Part shown: positions 12,080 through 22,864 of the stretch, one piece after another
Layout of the letters: each line of letters opens with the position of its first letter
Numbering within the stretch: the stretch's first letter is position 1
Assembly (NCBI RefSeq): GCF_035046485.1
Contig: NC_085138.1
Span: 290,948,256 to 291,012,255 of the forward strand
Length of the DNA: 64,000 nt
DNA from: Aedes albopictus
Taxonomy: Eukaryota; Arthropoda; Insecta; Diptera; Culicidae
Reading direction: 5' to 3'
The notes under the pieces: model-generated
The model's database searches: none
Told to the model about the DNA's origin: nothing
The model's input: only the letters and a program-made list of their open reading frames with translations
Program-made: the position numbers and the translations under genes

Positions 12080-13420
12080 CAGCACTGAGCGTAATACAGG
12101 CGCCATTGAGGCCACTAGCCTTTTCCCAAAAAATCTATCCCTGCCTCCTCGTGGCACCAGCCGGGCTGCAACCTTAGCGAAGATCGAGTAACCAAATCCG
12201 ATGGAAACTTTGGTCGTATACTGACCACCATGTGTTCATCAGGAGAATCGGTTCACGAGTGCCAGGGAAGGGTTCTAAGCTCAACTGTGCATTACGGTTC
12301 TCCAGAATGTTAGGGGGTTGATGTCGGGACTTGCGATAGTAAGCTCAGTACGTGGAGTTACCGATCTCTGAACTTCATCTGGAGCATCCGCATACTTGCC
12401 GATATATTGCAGAACCGCCGGTTCGGTATCGCAAGGCTACAGGAGGGGTGTTGGGCATCCATGGTGCGAACTTTCAGAGGTAGATGGTATACCAGAGCTG
12501 CGACTACATACTCGAGCTGGCCTGGGAACAGCTTACATCGTGGTGGGAACACACGCAGAAGCGTGTGATTGGTGGCCGTCTTGACGAAAGAATGATCAGG
12601 TTGACAATCAAAGGCCAATTCTTCAGCATAATCAACGTGGACTGTCAACACTTCAGAAGCACTGCTAATGGCATGAACGCATTCTACGCGCAGTTCGAAT
12701 ACAAGTACGATTGCAGTCAATGTCACGACGTCAGGATCATCATAGAATCAGATCGGCTAGATGGAGGAATTGAGACCGACGACGATTGGAAAGTTCGATA
12801 CCCACCAGCTGACGAACGAAAAAAGCCTACGGCTCATAGATTTCACCGCTTCCAAGAGCATGGTCATACGTTGCAGCTTTTTCCAACACAGTCTGTCTTA
12901 CACATGGAGATCAACACAGAAGACGGAATCGCAAATTGACCACGTTCTGATGGACGGACGGCACTTTTCCGACATTATCGACGTCAGAACCTATCGTGAT
13001 GCTAACATCGATTCTAACCACTGGGGTGATTCAGGTAATTTGGACAGACCGTTACGCGTATATATTTTGGACACTTCCATTTGATTTTGCCGTAAATGTC
13101 CAAAATATATACGCGAATTTGTGGGAAGTTAACAAACCGGTTTTATCCATGGTCGGTTGACAACGGACCAAATCTTTGCCATACGGAAAACTCTTTTGAA
13201 ATACCTTGCATATTAGGACCCCAATGCATCATCTGTTCATCGCTGTCAAGGCGGCAATCGACAGTATCGACCACAGAGCTGTGGAAAACCTTAGACTAGA
13301 ACGACTTTCCTATTAATCTGACCAGACTGTTGAAAACAACGATGGATGGTGTTCAAAACTGCGTAAGGGTTTCAGGTGAACTATCCAGTTCATATAAAAC
13401 TCATCGGGACCTGCGTGTAG
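12080..13420 (+). pseudogene. decayed RTE-clade retrotransposon fragment
   Basis: It aligns by eye with the intact RTE at 43955-47344. The 5' UTR words match (CTATCCCTGCCTCC, GTGCCAGGGAAGG, AGGGGGTTG), followed by endonuclease remnants around 12360-13020 (residues such as NGMNAFYAQFEY and LMDGRHFSDIID) and then reverse-transcriptase remnants at about 13120-13410. The middle, from the end of the endonuclease to the RT region, is deleted and replaced by a short hairpin sequence at about 13030-13118. Frameshifts and stops break the frame repeatedly, so it is an old dead copy. It ends at about 13420, before the RT active site. Confidence 0.85.
13055..13115. repeat. perfect 18-bp inverted repeat at the RTE deletion junction
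   Basis: CGCGTATATATTTTGGAC at 13055-13072 is the exact reverse complement of 13098-13115, with a 25-bp loop. It sits where the decayed RTE has lost its central part. It could be a tiny MITE or a template-switch product. Confidence 0.6.
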
Positions 13421-13578
13421 ATAATGAACTCTTATTAACGATTCAAATATGACGGCCGTAATTTCTTCCCTTCTGTCATGCTTTTCCGTATACCTGGTAT
13501 GTCACATTTACAATTTTTCACGCCAGAAATTTAGGAATTAAATGAAAAGTTATGCAAACGGACGCATGAAAGCTTATC
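13421..13578. other. short unassigned spacer
   Basis: No recognisable feature lies between the decayed RTE and large element B. Confidence 0.3.
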
Positions 13579-13799
13579 CAAAAAACCCAAAATAATCCAC
13601 CTAGTGGTGATAGTGCCTTTCTCGTCGAACATGTTCTTACAATCTTTCCGGCAACGTAAGTCAAAGTGTTTCTGAATCCGAATATTTTTATAGAAAAGCA
13701 AGCATTTTATCAAAGACATCTTTAAATTGACTTAAAACTTATTGATTGCACATAGTCCGACGTTATGTTCAACGTATGTATAAGCTACTATTTGATGTA

Positions 13800-14740
13800 C
13801 TGTCAAGCACATATTTGTGCATTTCGCCAGTTCCGGCGAGACACTCGAAAGTGGTTCCGGTACACTACCGGTAGTCTTAAAGTGGCCTGAGACTTTTCTT
13901 GCTGACCGTTCTGCGCGTCATCGAAAAAGCTGATATTTAATGCGCTGTGTGCATGCGGTTGGTTCCGTTCTACATTTGACCACTTCCGGTGGAGCACCTG
14001 GAACCGGTTTCGGCACAGTATTGGTTTTCCAAAGTGTGGTCTATGATTGTTTCTCTTGTTAACCGTTCATCAGGTTACCAAAACAGCTATTTATTGGGTT
14101 GGTTCTCCTTTACATTCGACCACTTCCGATGGGGCACCCTTAATCGGTGAGGAATACAATCGGTTGTTCCAAATATGGCCGGAAACTTTTTTTTTGCCAA
14201 ATCAAGATACCTAAAAATCCGTGATTTGATTTGTGGCATGGGTTTGGTTCACTTTTTTATTTGGCCATTTCCGGCGGGACACCCGGAACCGGTTCCGGAT
14301 CACTACCGGTTCAGATACATATGGTCTGCGAATATTTTCCTGCTGACTGTTCATCAGGATATCAAAAAGCTACTATTTGATATGTCGCATGTATGGGTTT
14401 GGTTAACTTTTAAGCTTGGCCACCTCTGGCGGGACATCTGGAACCGGTTCCGGAACGCTACTGGTTCCTATATGTTCTGAGAATGCTTTCCTGCATACTG
14501 TGCATCAGGTTATCGAAAAAGCCCCGGTTTGATATGTCGCATGCATAAGTTTGGTTCACTTTTATATTTGGCCACTTTTGGCGAGACACCCGGAGCCGGT
14601 TCCGGAACACTACTGGTTCAGATATGGTCTAAGACTATTTTCCTGCTTACCGTTCATCAGGTTATCGAAAATCCCGTGATTTGATGTGTCGCATGCATGT
14701 GTTAAATGCATTTTCATATCTGGCACCTTCCTGTGGTACC
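13800..14740. repeat. tandem array of about 150-bp units (same family as 8820-9960)
   Basis: Six to seven more diverged units with TTGGCCACTTCCGGCGGGAC, GGTTCCGGAACACTAC and CCGTTCATCAGGTTATCG. CCGGAACCGGTTCCGG is intact at 14283-14298 and altered in the others. Confidence 0.8.
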
Positions 14741-14898
14741 GGTCCGGAACACCTAAATGGCCATAACTTCGGAACGACTGGACCGATCCAAACCATTTTC
14801 AATAGGAAACAATGGGACCAGATTCCCCGTCGAATGAACCGTCGGTCATTAAAATCGGTTCAGGTTTACTGCCAAAAAGTGATGTGAGTTTTTTTTGT

Positions 14899-14924
14899 AC
14901 ACACACATACACACATACACACAC

Positions 14925-14956
<32 letters not shown>

Positions 14957-14969
14957 ACATACACACAGA
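14899..14969. repeat. (CA)n microsatellite
   Basis: About 70 bp of CA/TACA repeats in the same place as the tract in copy A. Confidence 0.95.
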
Positions 14970-15097
14970 CATCACCTCAATTCGTCGAGCTGAGTTGATT
15001 GGTATATGTGACTCGAACCTCCGGGCCTTCTATCGAAAAGTCATTTTTGGAGTGAACATATAGCCTTTCCAGTACACTTAGTGTACGAGAAAGGCAA

Positions 15098-15440
15098 AAA
15101 ACGTTGGTTTTATTCTTTTACCTAACGTCTGGGAGTTCCTGAACTCCTTAACAACTTTGCCGAAAAGAGTAACCTTCTGAAAAGCTTCAATTTTCGCAGA
15201 TATCCAAAATTTCACTGAACTGGAAATCAGTGATCTATGGTTTAAACCAGAAAATGAAAACAAAATATTTAGAGACAAAATTCGAGCATCCATCTCTAAA
15301 CCGTTTCCAATCCGTCGCCGGCCTAACCGGATCGATATAATTTTATGACTTCTGATTTTAGCCGCATTTTCCCTGCCGAAGGCTGAAACAATAACATCGG
15401 AAAACAAAACTATTTGACATGTTAAAACCGAAAATAAACA
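15098..15440. other. unassigned DNA
   Basis: No family is recognised. A 109-codon minus frame (15078-15407) overlaps the element end and has no recognisable motif. Confidence 0.25.
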
Positions 15441-16851
15441 CGCATCATTGGCCGCGCCGGGAAGGAACGCGTGAGAGTGTCATTTCCCACGATCCACATC
15501 TGGTTGCTGGTCGAGTTTGTGCGTTTGGTTAACGTCGTCGTCGTCATGTCGTCACTGAAGATCTAGATCTTGAACGAGCGCGACCCATCGAACAACCAAC
15601 GTCGACGCGGCTTGACGTTATGTCTTGGTTGGGGATCGACACGTTATTGCTTCTCCTTTGCCACAACACTTTTATGCCCAGGTGATTTGAGGGATCATTA
15701 GTTATTTGTAAATTTACACTTTTTTATTGCCCGGATAAGTCCGTCGTTGGAAAGGCAGGGCCCAAGCGTGTGCCTTATGACGGTTATGCTGGAGCCCTTC
15801 GCTGAGGGGGATCTTTATCGCCGATCTGGTTTCGAAGATGATCGTTCATCGTGGGTCAGTCGTAGGCAAGTTGGTAACATAGTTATCGCTCGGAATGGAA
15901 AGCTTTGCGGGCCATTTGTTTAGGAAACTTTTCGATAGTTTTCGCTCAGTTGGAAACGCTATTAGCCCGGTTCAGTTCGGTCGGTTACGCAAAGGAATGC
16001 ACACGGGGAAGTAAACTCAATCAACGCAAGGCAGTCAGTGCTAGCCGCTGCTCGCGTAAATCATGTGTGAAACGTGTAAGGCCCTTCGCATTGCTGTTGC
16101 TCTATTCAAACAAATTGCACCGACTGCAAAAGGTTAATTTATTTCACCGATGTTGCACTTAGCCATAAAGAATAACTAGCCATAACAGGCCATCTGAGCA
16201 TGTTGGGCAAACAGCAGTCCAGTCCAGTTGAGCGTCAGTTGGCAGCAACAGAGCGCGCGCAAGAACGGGCAGTCAGACGTCCGCCACTTCACCATCTCAG
16301 GCGGCCACAAATCAAATCAAGCCACTTGGACTGACCCCCAGCAGCGTCCTCCTATATCATCGTTTGTATACATACCTACGATACAAGCAGACCCCAGTCA
16401 GAGGCAGGTTGCTTTTGCGCGATCGCATTGTAGCAGAGCGTTGCGCGCGGTGTGGTGGCGCACACGAGGGTTGATCAGTATTCCACATTCGTTCACGCAC
16501 TCAAATTAGCATCACTGACCTAATGCCCGCACAAAGCAGAGTAAAAGATAGATGCACGCGCACGGGCTCCGCTCCGCGGATGGTTTGGTATCGGCTCGGC
16601 ATACCTACGTCATACGGAGAGTAAGCGCCGCCCGGCCGTTCGCGAATCACCGGTCGCCATCAATCAAAGAGCAGAAGCGCAAATTGCAACACAGAGAATA
16701 CAAGAAAAGAACACTGGCGGCTCGGCGGAGGCATTTGTCCGGTTGACGAAGCTGACAGTTGAGGAATCGATTCAGTGTTTGTTCAGAATAATGTTTCAAA
16801 GAGAGATAATCTAGGGTTGAGGGTGGCTAAGGCTAAGCAATGTTGATGATT
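15441..16851 (+). promoter_or_regulatory. candidate host promoter and 5' exon
   Basis: This stretch is GC-richer than its surroundings and free of the repeats that fill the rest of the window. An arthropod initiator-like TCAGTT at 16235-16240 is followed by a sequence typical of insect 5' UTRs. At 16840 an ATG is followed after 12 bases by GTAAGT (16852-16857), a consensus splice donor. One reading is a 5' exon that ends with ATG plus three codons. Frames of 60-93 codons inside it show no domain. No downstream exon was identified, so this is inference. Confidence 0.3.
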
Positions 16852-17039
16852 GTAAGTACGCTTGAACATCCGCTGCTCTCATTACACAAACTTTTAATGC
16901 AAATCCTTTGTTTCGTTGTATGTTTAGTCGAGAAATTATGTAACATGTTTTTTTTTTTTCTTTGCTGGTGTCTTTCGACTCGGCTAAGACCTATGTGGGT
17001 CCATCTCGCCTTCCCATGTAACTTTTTTTACACGGTTTT

Positions 17040-18414
17040 CGAATTTTGAACCAACAATTATCATAAAATTTTATCGGTTTTTCCGCTAGATATTTTCCCA
17101 GGAATTTCCTTAGAATTTCCATTAGTAATTCCAAAAGCAATTCTTTCTAATTTTCCCCAAGAATTCATTCAGGAAGTTTTCAGGAAATTCCTCCAGAATA
17201 TTTTCAAGAAATATCTTTATGAATTCTCCACAGATTTCTCCAAGAGTTCTTCCGGGATTTCTTTCAAAATTTTATCCAGAAGCTCATTTTCTTGGGAAAG
17301 TTGTCGGAAATTTCCCAGAAATTCCTTCAATATTTTCCAAAACATTTTCCCAGGATTTTTCTAAGGATTTCTAATAGAAAATGCCATCAGGAATTACCCC
17401 AGAAATATCCTCATAAACTGTTTTAGAAATTTTTCTAGGAATCGCTTCAAAAAATTCCAAAAGGATTTCCATCATGGATTTCCCCATATTTTTTTACGGA
17501 AACTTATGCGAGAGTTTCTCTGATAGTTTCGCTTGGAATTCTTTCAGAAATTTACCCAGGAGCTTCCTGCAAGTTTTTCTTCGGCAATTCCCTCAGGAAT
17601 TCACCCAGAATTGCGTTCATGTTTTCTCCAGAGATTTGTATTGGAATTTCCTCAAGATTTCTATTGGGAATTTCAAAAGAAATTGTTTCTAGGATTCTCC
17701 AGGACATCTCTCAAGATGTTTCTTGGAAATTCATCCAACAATTTTCCAAGAAACTTCTATAGAAATATTTCCTGAGACTCCTTCAAGAGTTCTTCCGAGA
17801 TTCATCCAGGAAATTTCAGAAATTGCCTAGTAATCCTCCAATTCCTCCAAAAATCCCCACATGAATGTATACAGAGATACTTTCAGAAATTTCCTATTTT
17901 TTTTTTTTTTTTGTTGAAAGTGTGCCTGGTTTTTTTTTTCGGAAAATTCTTCAACAATTCCTTTAGAAATTTCCCTGGAAATTTTTTCACGAATTTCCCT
18001 AGAAATTTCGTCAGAAAATCCTTCAGTAATTAATGTAGGAATTTCTTCAGGCTTTCCATTAAAATTTTCAAAATGAATTCCTCCATGAATATTCCCGGGA
18101 ATTCCTGCACAAGTTTCCAAAAAAAAATGTCCAATTTTTTTCTCCAGGATTGCTCAAGGAATTTCCCTTGGAATTCCACTAGTAATTTCCCTTGAAATTC
18201 CACTAGGAATTTTTCGAGGATTTTCTTCCTAAATCTCCCCAGGATTTTTCTCAAGAATTCCTTCAGAAATTCGCCCAGAAATTTCCTCAGGAATCCCTCC
18301 AGAAAATTTCCCTAGAAGATAATTGTAGACAATTTTTGAGGAAATTTCCTCAGGAAATTCTACAGGTTTTTTTTTATCAATTTCCCCAGAAATTCCTTCA
18401 AGAATTCCGCAGAA
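17040..18414. repeat. degenerate GGAATTCC-type satellite, block 3a
   Basis: Dense units of TTCCCCAGAAATTCCTTCAG, CAGGAATTCC and CTAGGAATTTC, spaced about 25-35 bp. All open frames here are compositional products, rich in F, P, S and N on one strand and E, F, L and K on the other. Confidence 0.8.
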
Positions 18415-18632
18415 AGGGGCTTCGTGGCCGTGCGGTTAGCGACGTCAATCGTCTAGGCGTTTCGTAAGCCTCGAAGTGCGGGTTCGATTCTCGCTCCAGT
18501 CGGGGAAAACTTTTCGTCAAACGGAAAATTCTCCATTGGGCCACTGGGTGTTATGTGTGTTGTCCGTTGTCTCGTGTATGTAATGTTCAGTCTGTGCAGC
18601 CTCTGGCTGAAGACGGTGTAGTGTCTTTTTTA
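18415..18632 (+). mobile_element. tRNA-derived SINE (non-Feilai family)
   Basis: An A-box-like TGGCCGTGCGGTTAGCG and a B box GGTTCGATTCTC form a tRNA-related head. The body contains CTCCATTGGGCCACTGGGTG and CTGGCTGAAGACGGTGTAG and ends in a short T-rich tail. This is a common mosquito SINE layout. The element interrupts the satellite. Confidence 0.8.
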
Positions 18633-19674
18633 TTCATTCTGGAATTTCCATTAAGAATGTCCTAACAAATATATTCATAAACTACCCCAGGAGTTCATTC
18701 AAAAATTCCCCAGGGATTACCACAAGATTTTCTTCCCAGGAATTCAATCATTGATTCCTCTAGAAATTACTCCACAAAATTCCTAATGAATCTATCTATC
18801 CAGAAAACTTTCCAAGAATTTCTTCAAGAATTTTCATAAATGTTCCTTCAAAAATTCCCCGAGAGTGATCCAGAAACATAAGAAATTTAAAACGGAAATC
18901 TCGCAAGAAACCCCGGGTGAATTTCCTCAGGAATTTCGTCAGGGGTTTCTCTAGGATTATCCATTGGTATTTTTTCATAAGCTTCTCCAGAAATTCCTTA
19001 CAGATTTTCATAAAAATTTCAAAAGGAATTCTTTCAGAGTAATCTCAGATTTTTTTTTCAGGATGTTTCCCAAGTATTTCTCCAGGTATTTTCCCAAAAA
19101 CTCCTTCACCATTCCACGAGAGATTCCTTCGGAAAATTCCCCACGATTTCCATTAGCAAATATCCCCAAGATTTTTTTTTTAAATAATTTCCCAGCAAAT
19201 TTCCACAAGAATTCCACAGCCATTTATCCTGGAACTCCTTCGAAATTTCTTCGTAATTCATTTTGAAATATTCCCAATAACTGCATCAGGAATTTCCCTG
19301 GAATTACCATTAGGAATTTCTACAGAAATTGTTCTAGGAATTTTCCCAGAAATTTCTCCAGGAACTTCGCCATGAATTAATTTTTTGCTGGAACTTCTTC
19401 GAGAATTATTTCAGAAATTATTTAAAATTCTACTAAGAAATTTGTTCAGGAATCTCTCCAGCATATTCAATAGAAAATATCCGCAGGAATTCTTTAAGAA
19501 AATTTCTAATGAATCTTCCCAGAAATTGCTGCAAAAGTTTCTGTAGGATTCTTAGAAAAATCTTGGAGAAATGCAAAAGATAATTCCTGGTGGAAATTAA
19601 GTGGATTTTCTGGACGAATCCTCGAAAAAAAAATGAAGAAGTTCGTACGCAACTTCAATGGCATTGTTGAGACT
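18633..19674. repeat. degenerate GGAATTCC-type satellite, block 3b
   Basis: It continues the array on the other side of the SINE and ends at a TA-flanked MITE. Traces resume at 20225-20320. Confidence 0.75.
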
Positions 19675-19676
19675 TA

Positions 19677-20222
19677 CACTCCCGTTCAAAAGTTTGGGGT
19701 CACTCCCTCAAAAACATGTCATTTTTTTAGGTCCATATCTCCGCCAATTTGCGTCCGATTTCAAAACCCTAGGTTTCATTCAAAAGATAATAAGTCAAAG
19801 AAACTTTGAACATGATTTAAAAGAAACTTTTTCATAAAATTTTGTATGTAAACTTAACCCAAAGTTGCCAAATTTTCTAAAAAATGAATATAAACTTACG
19901 GCAGTGTCGCTGGAAATTGGGTCGACCAAATTTTAAGATGAGAGCGGTAATATGACCCATTTTCTATTAGCTTTCAACTGCTTTTTACAGAACTTAGCTA
20001 AAAAATCTAGAAAAAAAGTTATTAAGTAAATTAATCCTTGATGTCATCGACCAAAAGTTTGGGGTCACCCCTCAATATGATGTATCGGCCAAAAGTTTGG
20101 GGTCACTATCGTAAAACATGGAAAAGTGATTTGTTGATATCTTTGTCATCTTTCATTCAATTTTAATTCTTCTTGGCTGACATGTTTTTGAGGGGGTGAC
20201 CCCAAACTTTTGAACGGGAGTG
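19677..20222. mobile_element. TA-flanked Tc1-like MITE, 546 bp
   Basis: The terminal inverted repeats are about 45 bp with a single mismatch. They start CACTCCCGTTCAAAAG and continue TTTGGGGTCAC. TA flanks lie at 19675-19676 and 20223-20224. The motif GTTTGGGGTCAC also recurs inside, near 20054 and 20094. There is no transposase frame. It inserted into the satellite. Confidence 0.85.
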
Positions 20223-20224
20223 TA

Positions 20225-20439
20225 TTTAAGGCTTTCACAAGAAATTCTTGCATGAATCCAAGAAAGAAACTCCTGACGAGTTCCTGAATGCATTTTCTGG
20301 AGGAATGAAATATTATGGAGCAATACCAGGGTTTTGTTTCAAAACTTTTGGAGAAGTAATTCAGTATACAAATCCTGGGTTGAAATCACTGAGGATGGGG
20401 TATTTGTTGGTATTGTAGGATGTGGGATCTAGAACTCAC
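20225..20439. other. satellite remnant and putative intron sequence
   Basis: The first ~100 bp are degenerate satellite. The rest is unassigned and adjoins the candidate exon on the minus strand. Confidence 0.3.
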
Positions 20440-20568
20440 CTTTGGTAGGGAATGCGATCCATGAATAGGGATATTGCTTAGGTAGATTGTGTGTTGATTA
20501 CCCTGAAGGAGAAATGGCACAGCTCGCTTGCATAACTTGTAGGCGTTATATGATAGATTGACACTGTG
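20440..20568 (-). CDS. candidate internal coding exon of an unidentified host gene
   Basis: On the minus strand a pyrimidine-rich tract ending TTTTCACAG (AG at 20570-20569) is followed by 129 open bases. At 20439-20434 the consensus donor GTGAGT follows. The exon is exactly 43 codons and both junctions fall at phase 0. It starts HSVNLSYNAYKLCK and ends IPIHGSHSLPK. A second CAG five bases downstream could be an alternative acceptor. No family is recognised. The splice signals are good, but a 129-bp match can arise by chance. Confidence 0.35.
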
Positions 20569-20798
20569 CTGTGAAAATTGGAAGGAAGAGAAACGATTTT
20601 TTTTCAACCCGTTTCTGTTCTTGCGATTGTTGTAAACTTATGAATTGACATAAGTATCATAGAGAGAAAGTAGATAGTTACAACGTGGGAGGAAAGGGAC
20701 GGACCAGGGGTTGAACTCAGAATTCAGAATCCAGCCACTAGACATCCAAGCCCGTCAACTATGCATCCGTTAATCATGCAAACATATAGAATACATTG

Positions 20799-21660
20799 TG
20801 CATAGACCTAAATATCCCACGCACTCCGGTATTAAAATTTAATTCAAATGAAAAAAAGTGCATTTCACCCCACTCTCCCATTAGAATGGCTGCTCGTATG
20901 TTTTAAATTCAATTTACGCTAACAGCAATGCTCATCGTAGGTCATCTACCTACGCGCGGAATTTCGGAAGCAATGAAAATCGCACCATACGTTACTGACC
21001 TAGTTTTATGAATCATCGCTCATGTGACGACGGACGGATGGTCGGCCGGGGCAACGATCGCGCAGCGATACGTTGTTCATGATCGTACACGTTGGGTCCG
21101 GTTGATGTGGTACAGTTTTGATTGGTTGGGTTGACGACGATAACGATGATGATGGTAATGATGATAATGACGAGTAGGATAGGTAGAGTACTAGGTTTTG
21201 GACTTTGAGTATTTACTTTTGGTAGGGTTTTGGATACGCCCAAGTTGGTTCGGGCATTGTTAGGAAGTATTGTGACTATTTCGGCAAGACGAGAGTGATC
21301 GTAGGAGTTTTAGACACGCCCAAGCTGGTTCGGGTATTGCTAGGAAATTTAGGCTATAAATACGGAGGCTTTGGCTTCAGTCGGGGTCAGTCGTTGAGGG
21401 CCAGTAGTCGGAGAGTTCGGTGACAACGTTAACGCAGGCAGCACATCGGATAAGTCTTGAGCTCCCATGTGGGACACCTCTAGATACTGTCCAAATAAAG
21501 GCTGTAGTTAGTACGAAAGCAAGGACTTAGGTGATACGAATTAAGTGAAAAGTGTAATGTAATTTTTTATTAAAAATATGTCGTCGGACTGTAATGAAAT
21601 GAAAGATATCACATTCCGTGTAGTGTTTAATGCAGCCCCTGGACGGTACAGGGCGCTTCA
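20799..21660 (+). repeat. 5' LTR
   Basis: Starts TGCATAGACC and ends GCGCTTCA. A 31-bp direct repeat with about three differences sits upstream of the promoter (21236-21266 and 21316-21346), possibly an enhancer-like duplication. TATAAATA lies at 21355-21362, initiator-like TCAGTC at 21377 and 21387, and AATAAA at 21494-21499. Confidence 0.95.
21355..21392 (+). promoter_or_regulatory. LTR core promoter (TATA plus initiator)
   Basis: TATAAATA at 21355-21362 lies about 22 bp upstream of TCAGTC (21377-21382), which matches the arthropod initiator TCAGT. A second TCAGTC is at 21387-21392. The same elements occur in the 3' LTR. Confidence 0.65.
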
Positions 21661-21694
21661 ATATGGTGACAGCGAAAAACTGTTCGACAATTAG
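21578..21694 (+). other. short upstream ORF that starts in the LTR and crosses its 3' edge
   Basis: An ATG in the LTR opens a 38-codon frame that runs through the LTR end and the candidate primer-binding site, stopping at TAG 21692-21694. It may be an incidental or regulatory upstream ORF. No homology is recognised. Confidence 0.3.
21664..21681 (+). other. candidate primer-binding site
   Basis: TGGTGACAGCGAAAAACT starts three bases after the LTR. A TGG start is expected for pairing with a tRNA 3' CCA. The cognate tRNA was not identified. Confidence 0.5.
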
Positions 21695-22864
21695 AACAGC
21701 GGGACGCCAATTTTCTGACTGGAAGAAGAAATCAGTGTCAGATTCAGTGCAAAACATAAACATTGAACAGTTTTGAACAATTGAGAAGAAAACAATGTTA
21801 CAGACTGGATGGGAAAGATGAAATTCGTGGCAGCGCAAGTGATAGTGGAATACAACGTAGCACCGAAATGGAAATGGCAACGCAACAACCTGTGCATGGA
21901 ACCGAGTGTCTGGACCAATGGACATCATTCAGCCTGCATTATTTGATGGTATCGTGAGTATTAACCTTTTAAATGATTAAGTGTTTTGAGATGGTTTAAT
22001 TTTTTTGTGAGTTGGTTTGAAATGATGAAAAATTTTTACGATATAAACAAAAATATTTTAATTAAAATACTGTTGTGGGAAAAATAAAGACGTTATTCAA
22101 AAATTTATAAAAAATGGGAATCAGTGATTTTCAATAAATAATGGAAAAATATAACAAGAATAATGATTTCAAGAAGAACAAGTGGATGAAAAATACGAAC
22201 AAATAACAATAGTTAACAAAATCAAAGGAAAGTCGCGGACTTCTGTTAACGATCAAAATTATTGATGCATATTACGTGCTGATTTTGAGACCGTGTTTAA
22301 AATAAGAAAACTAAGAACAGTTTTTTTTTATTATACGAGACAATCGCAACCAAGTTTTTTGAAAGAATTTATTCAAATTCAAATATCTCAAGTTACAATT
22401 CACCAAATTTAAATATCTTTTTTGCAATAATAGGAAGCTGAATGTAATATGTTTTGGATATCTGATTATTTTTTTTTTTCTCGTCAGATTAGATATTGAT
22501 GAGTGTTGGGAACAATCTCCTTAAATTGTAGCAAAATATTCAATAAATAAAACAAGATTTGTATTTTTCTTTCAAAAAAAATCTTTATCAGTTGTGGCAA
22601 TGTTGATTCAAAAACGCCAGCTTTGTACGGTATATCGAAAATATTTTCAGCTCTACTGTATTTTTCTTTCCTTATGCTTTCAATCTTAGGGCATAATTTT
22701 ACACTAAACATGATTTTCAGCTGTAAACTAGCATTACAATGAAATGGAATCAATTAAAAGTTGAAAAAAAAAATAATAATTTTGTAACTATGCAGCAGAC
22801 CGGCGACATTTAGGTCGCGTTAATTTGAATTAAAAAAAAAATCAGTAAAAATATCAACATAAAA
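21695..22864 (+). other. LTR element 5' leader
   Basis: AT-rich leader without a convincing gene. GTGAGT at 21954-21959 could be a splice donor of the kind gypsy-group elements use for subgenomic RNA, but no matching acceptor or env was found. Confidence 0.4.

Larger units (their letters stand above)
13579..15097. mobile_element. large non-autonomous element with 12-bp TIRs and 3' hairpin, copy B
   Basis: The left end has AATCCACCTAGTGGTGAT and TGCCTTTCTCGT (13614-13625). The right end has a hairpin (15072-15086) and ACGAGAAAGGCA (15085-15096). It shares with copy A the post-terminal sequence, the 150-bp array, the subterminal module and the CA tract, but it is about half as long (1.5 against 2.9 kb). 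It lacks the nested foldback of copy A. No coding frame is present. Confidence 0.6.

Noticed and set aside
21013..21243. 76-codon frame in the LTR, repeated at 28748-28978
   Set aside because: Identical because LTRs are identical; it is antisense to LTR transcription and has no domain.
21527..21928. 133-codon minus frame across LTR and leader
   Set aside because: Spans the LTR boundary in antisense, with no recognisable motif.
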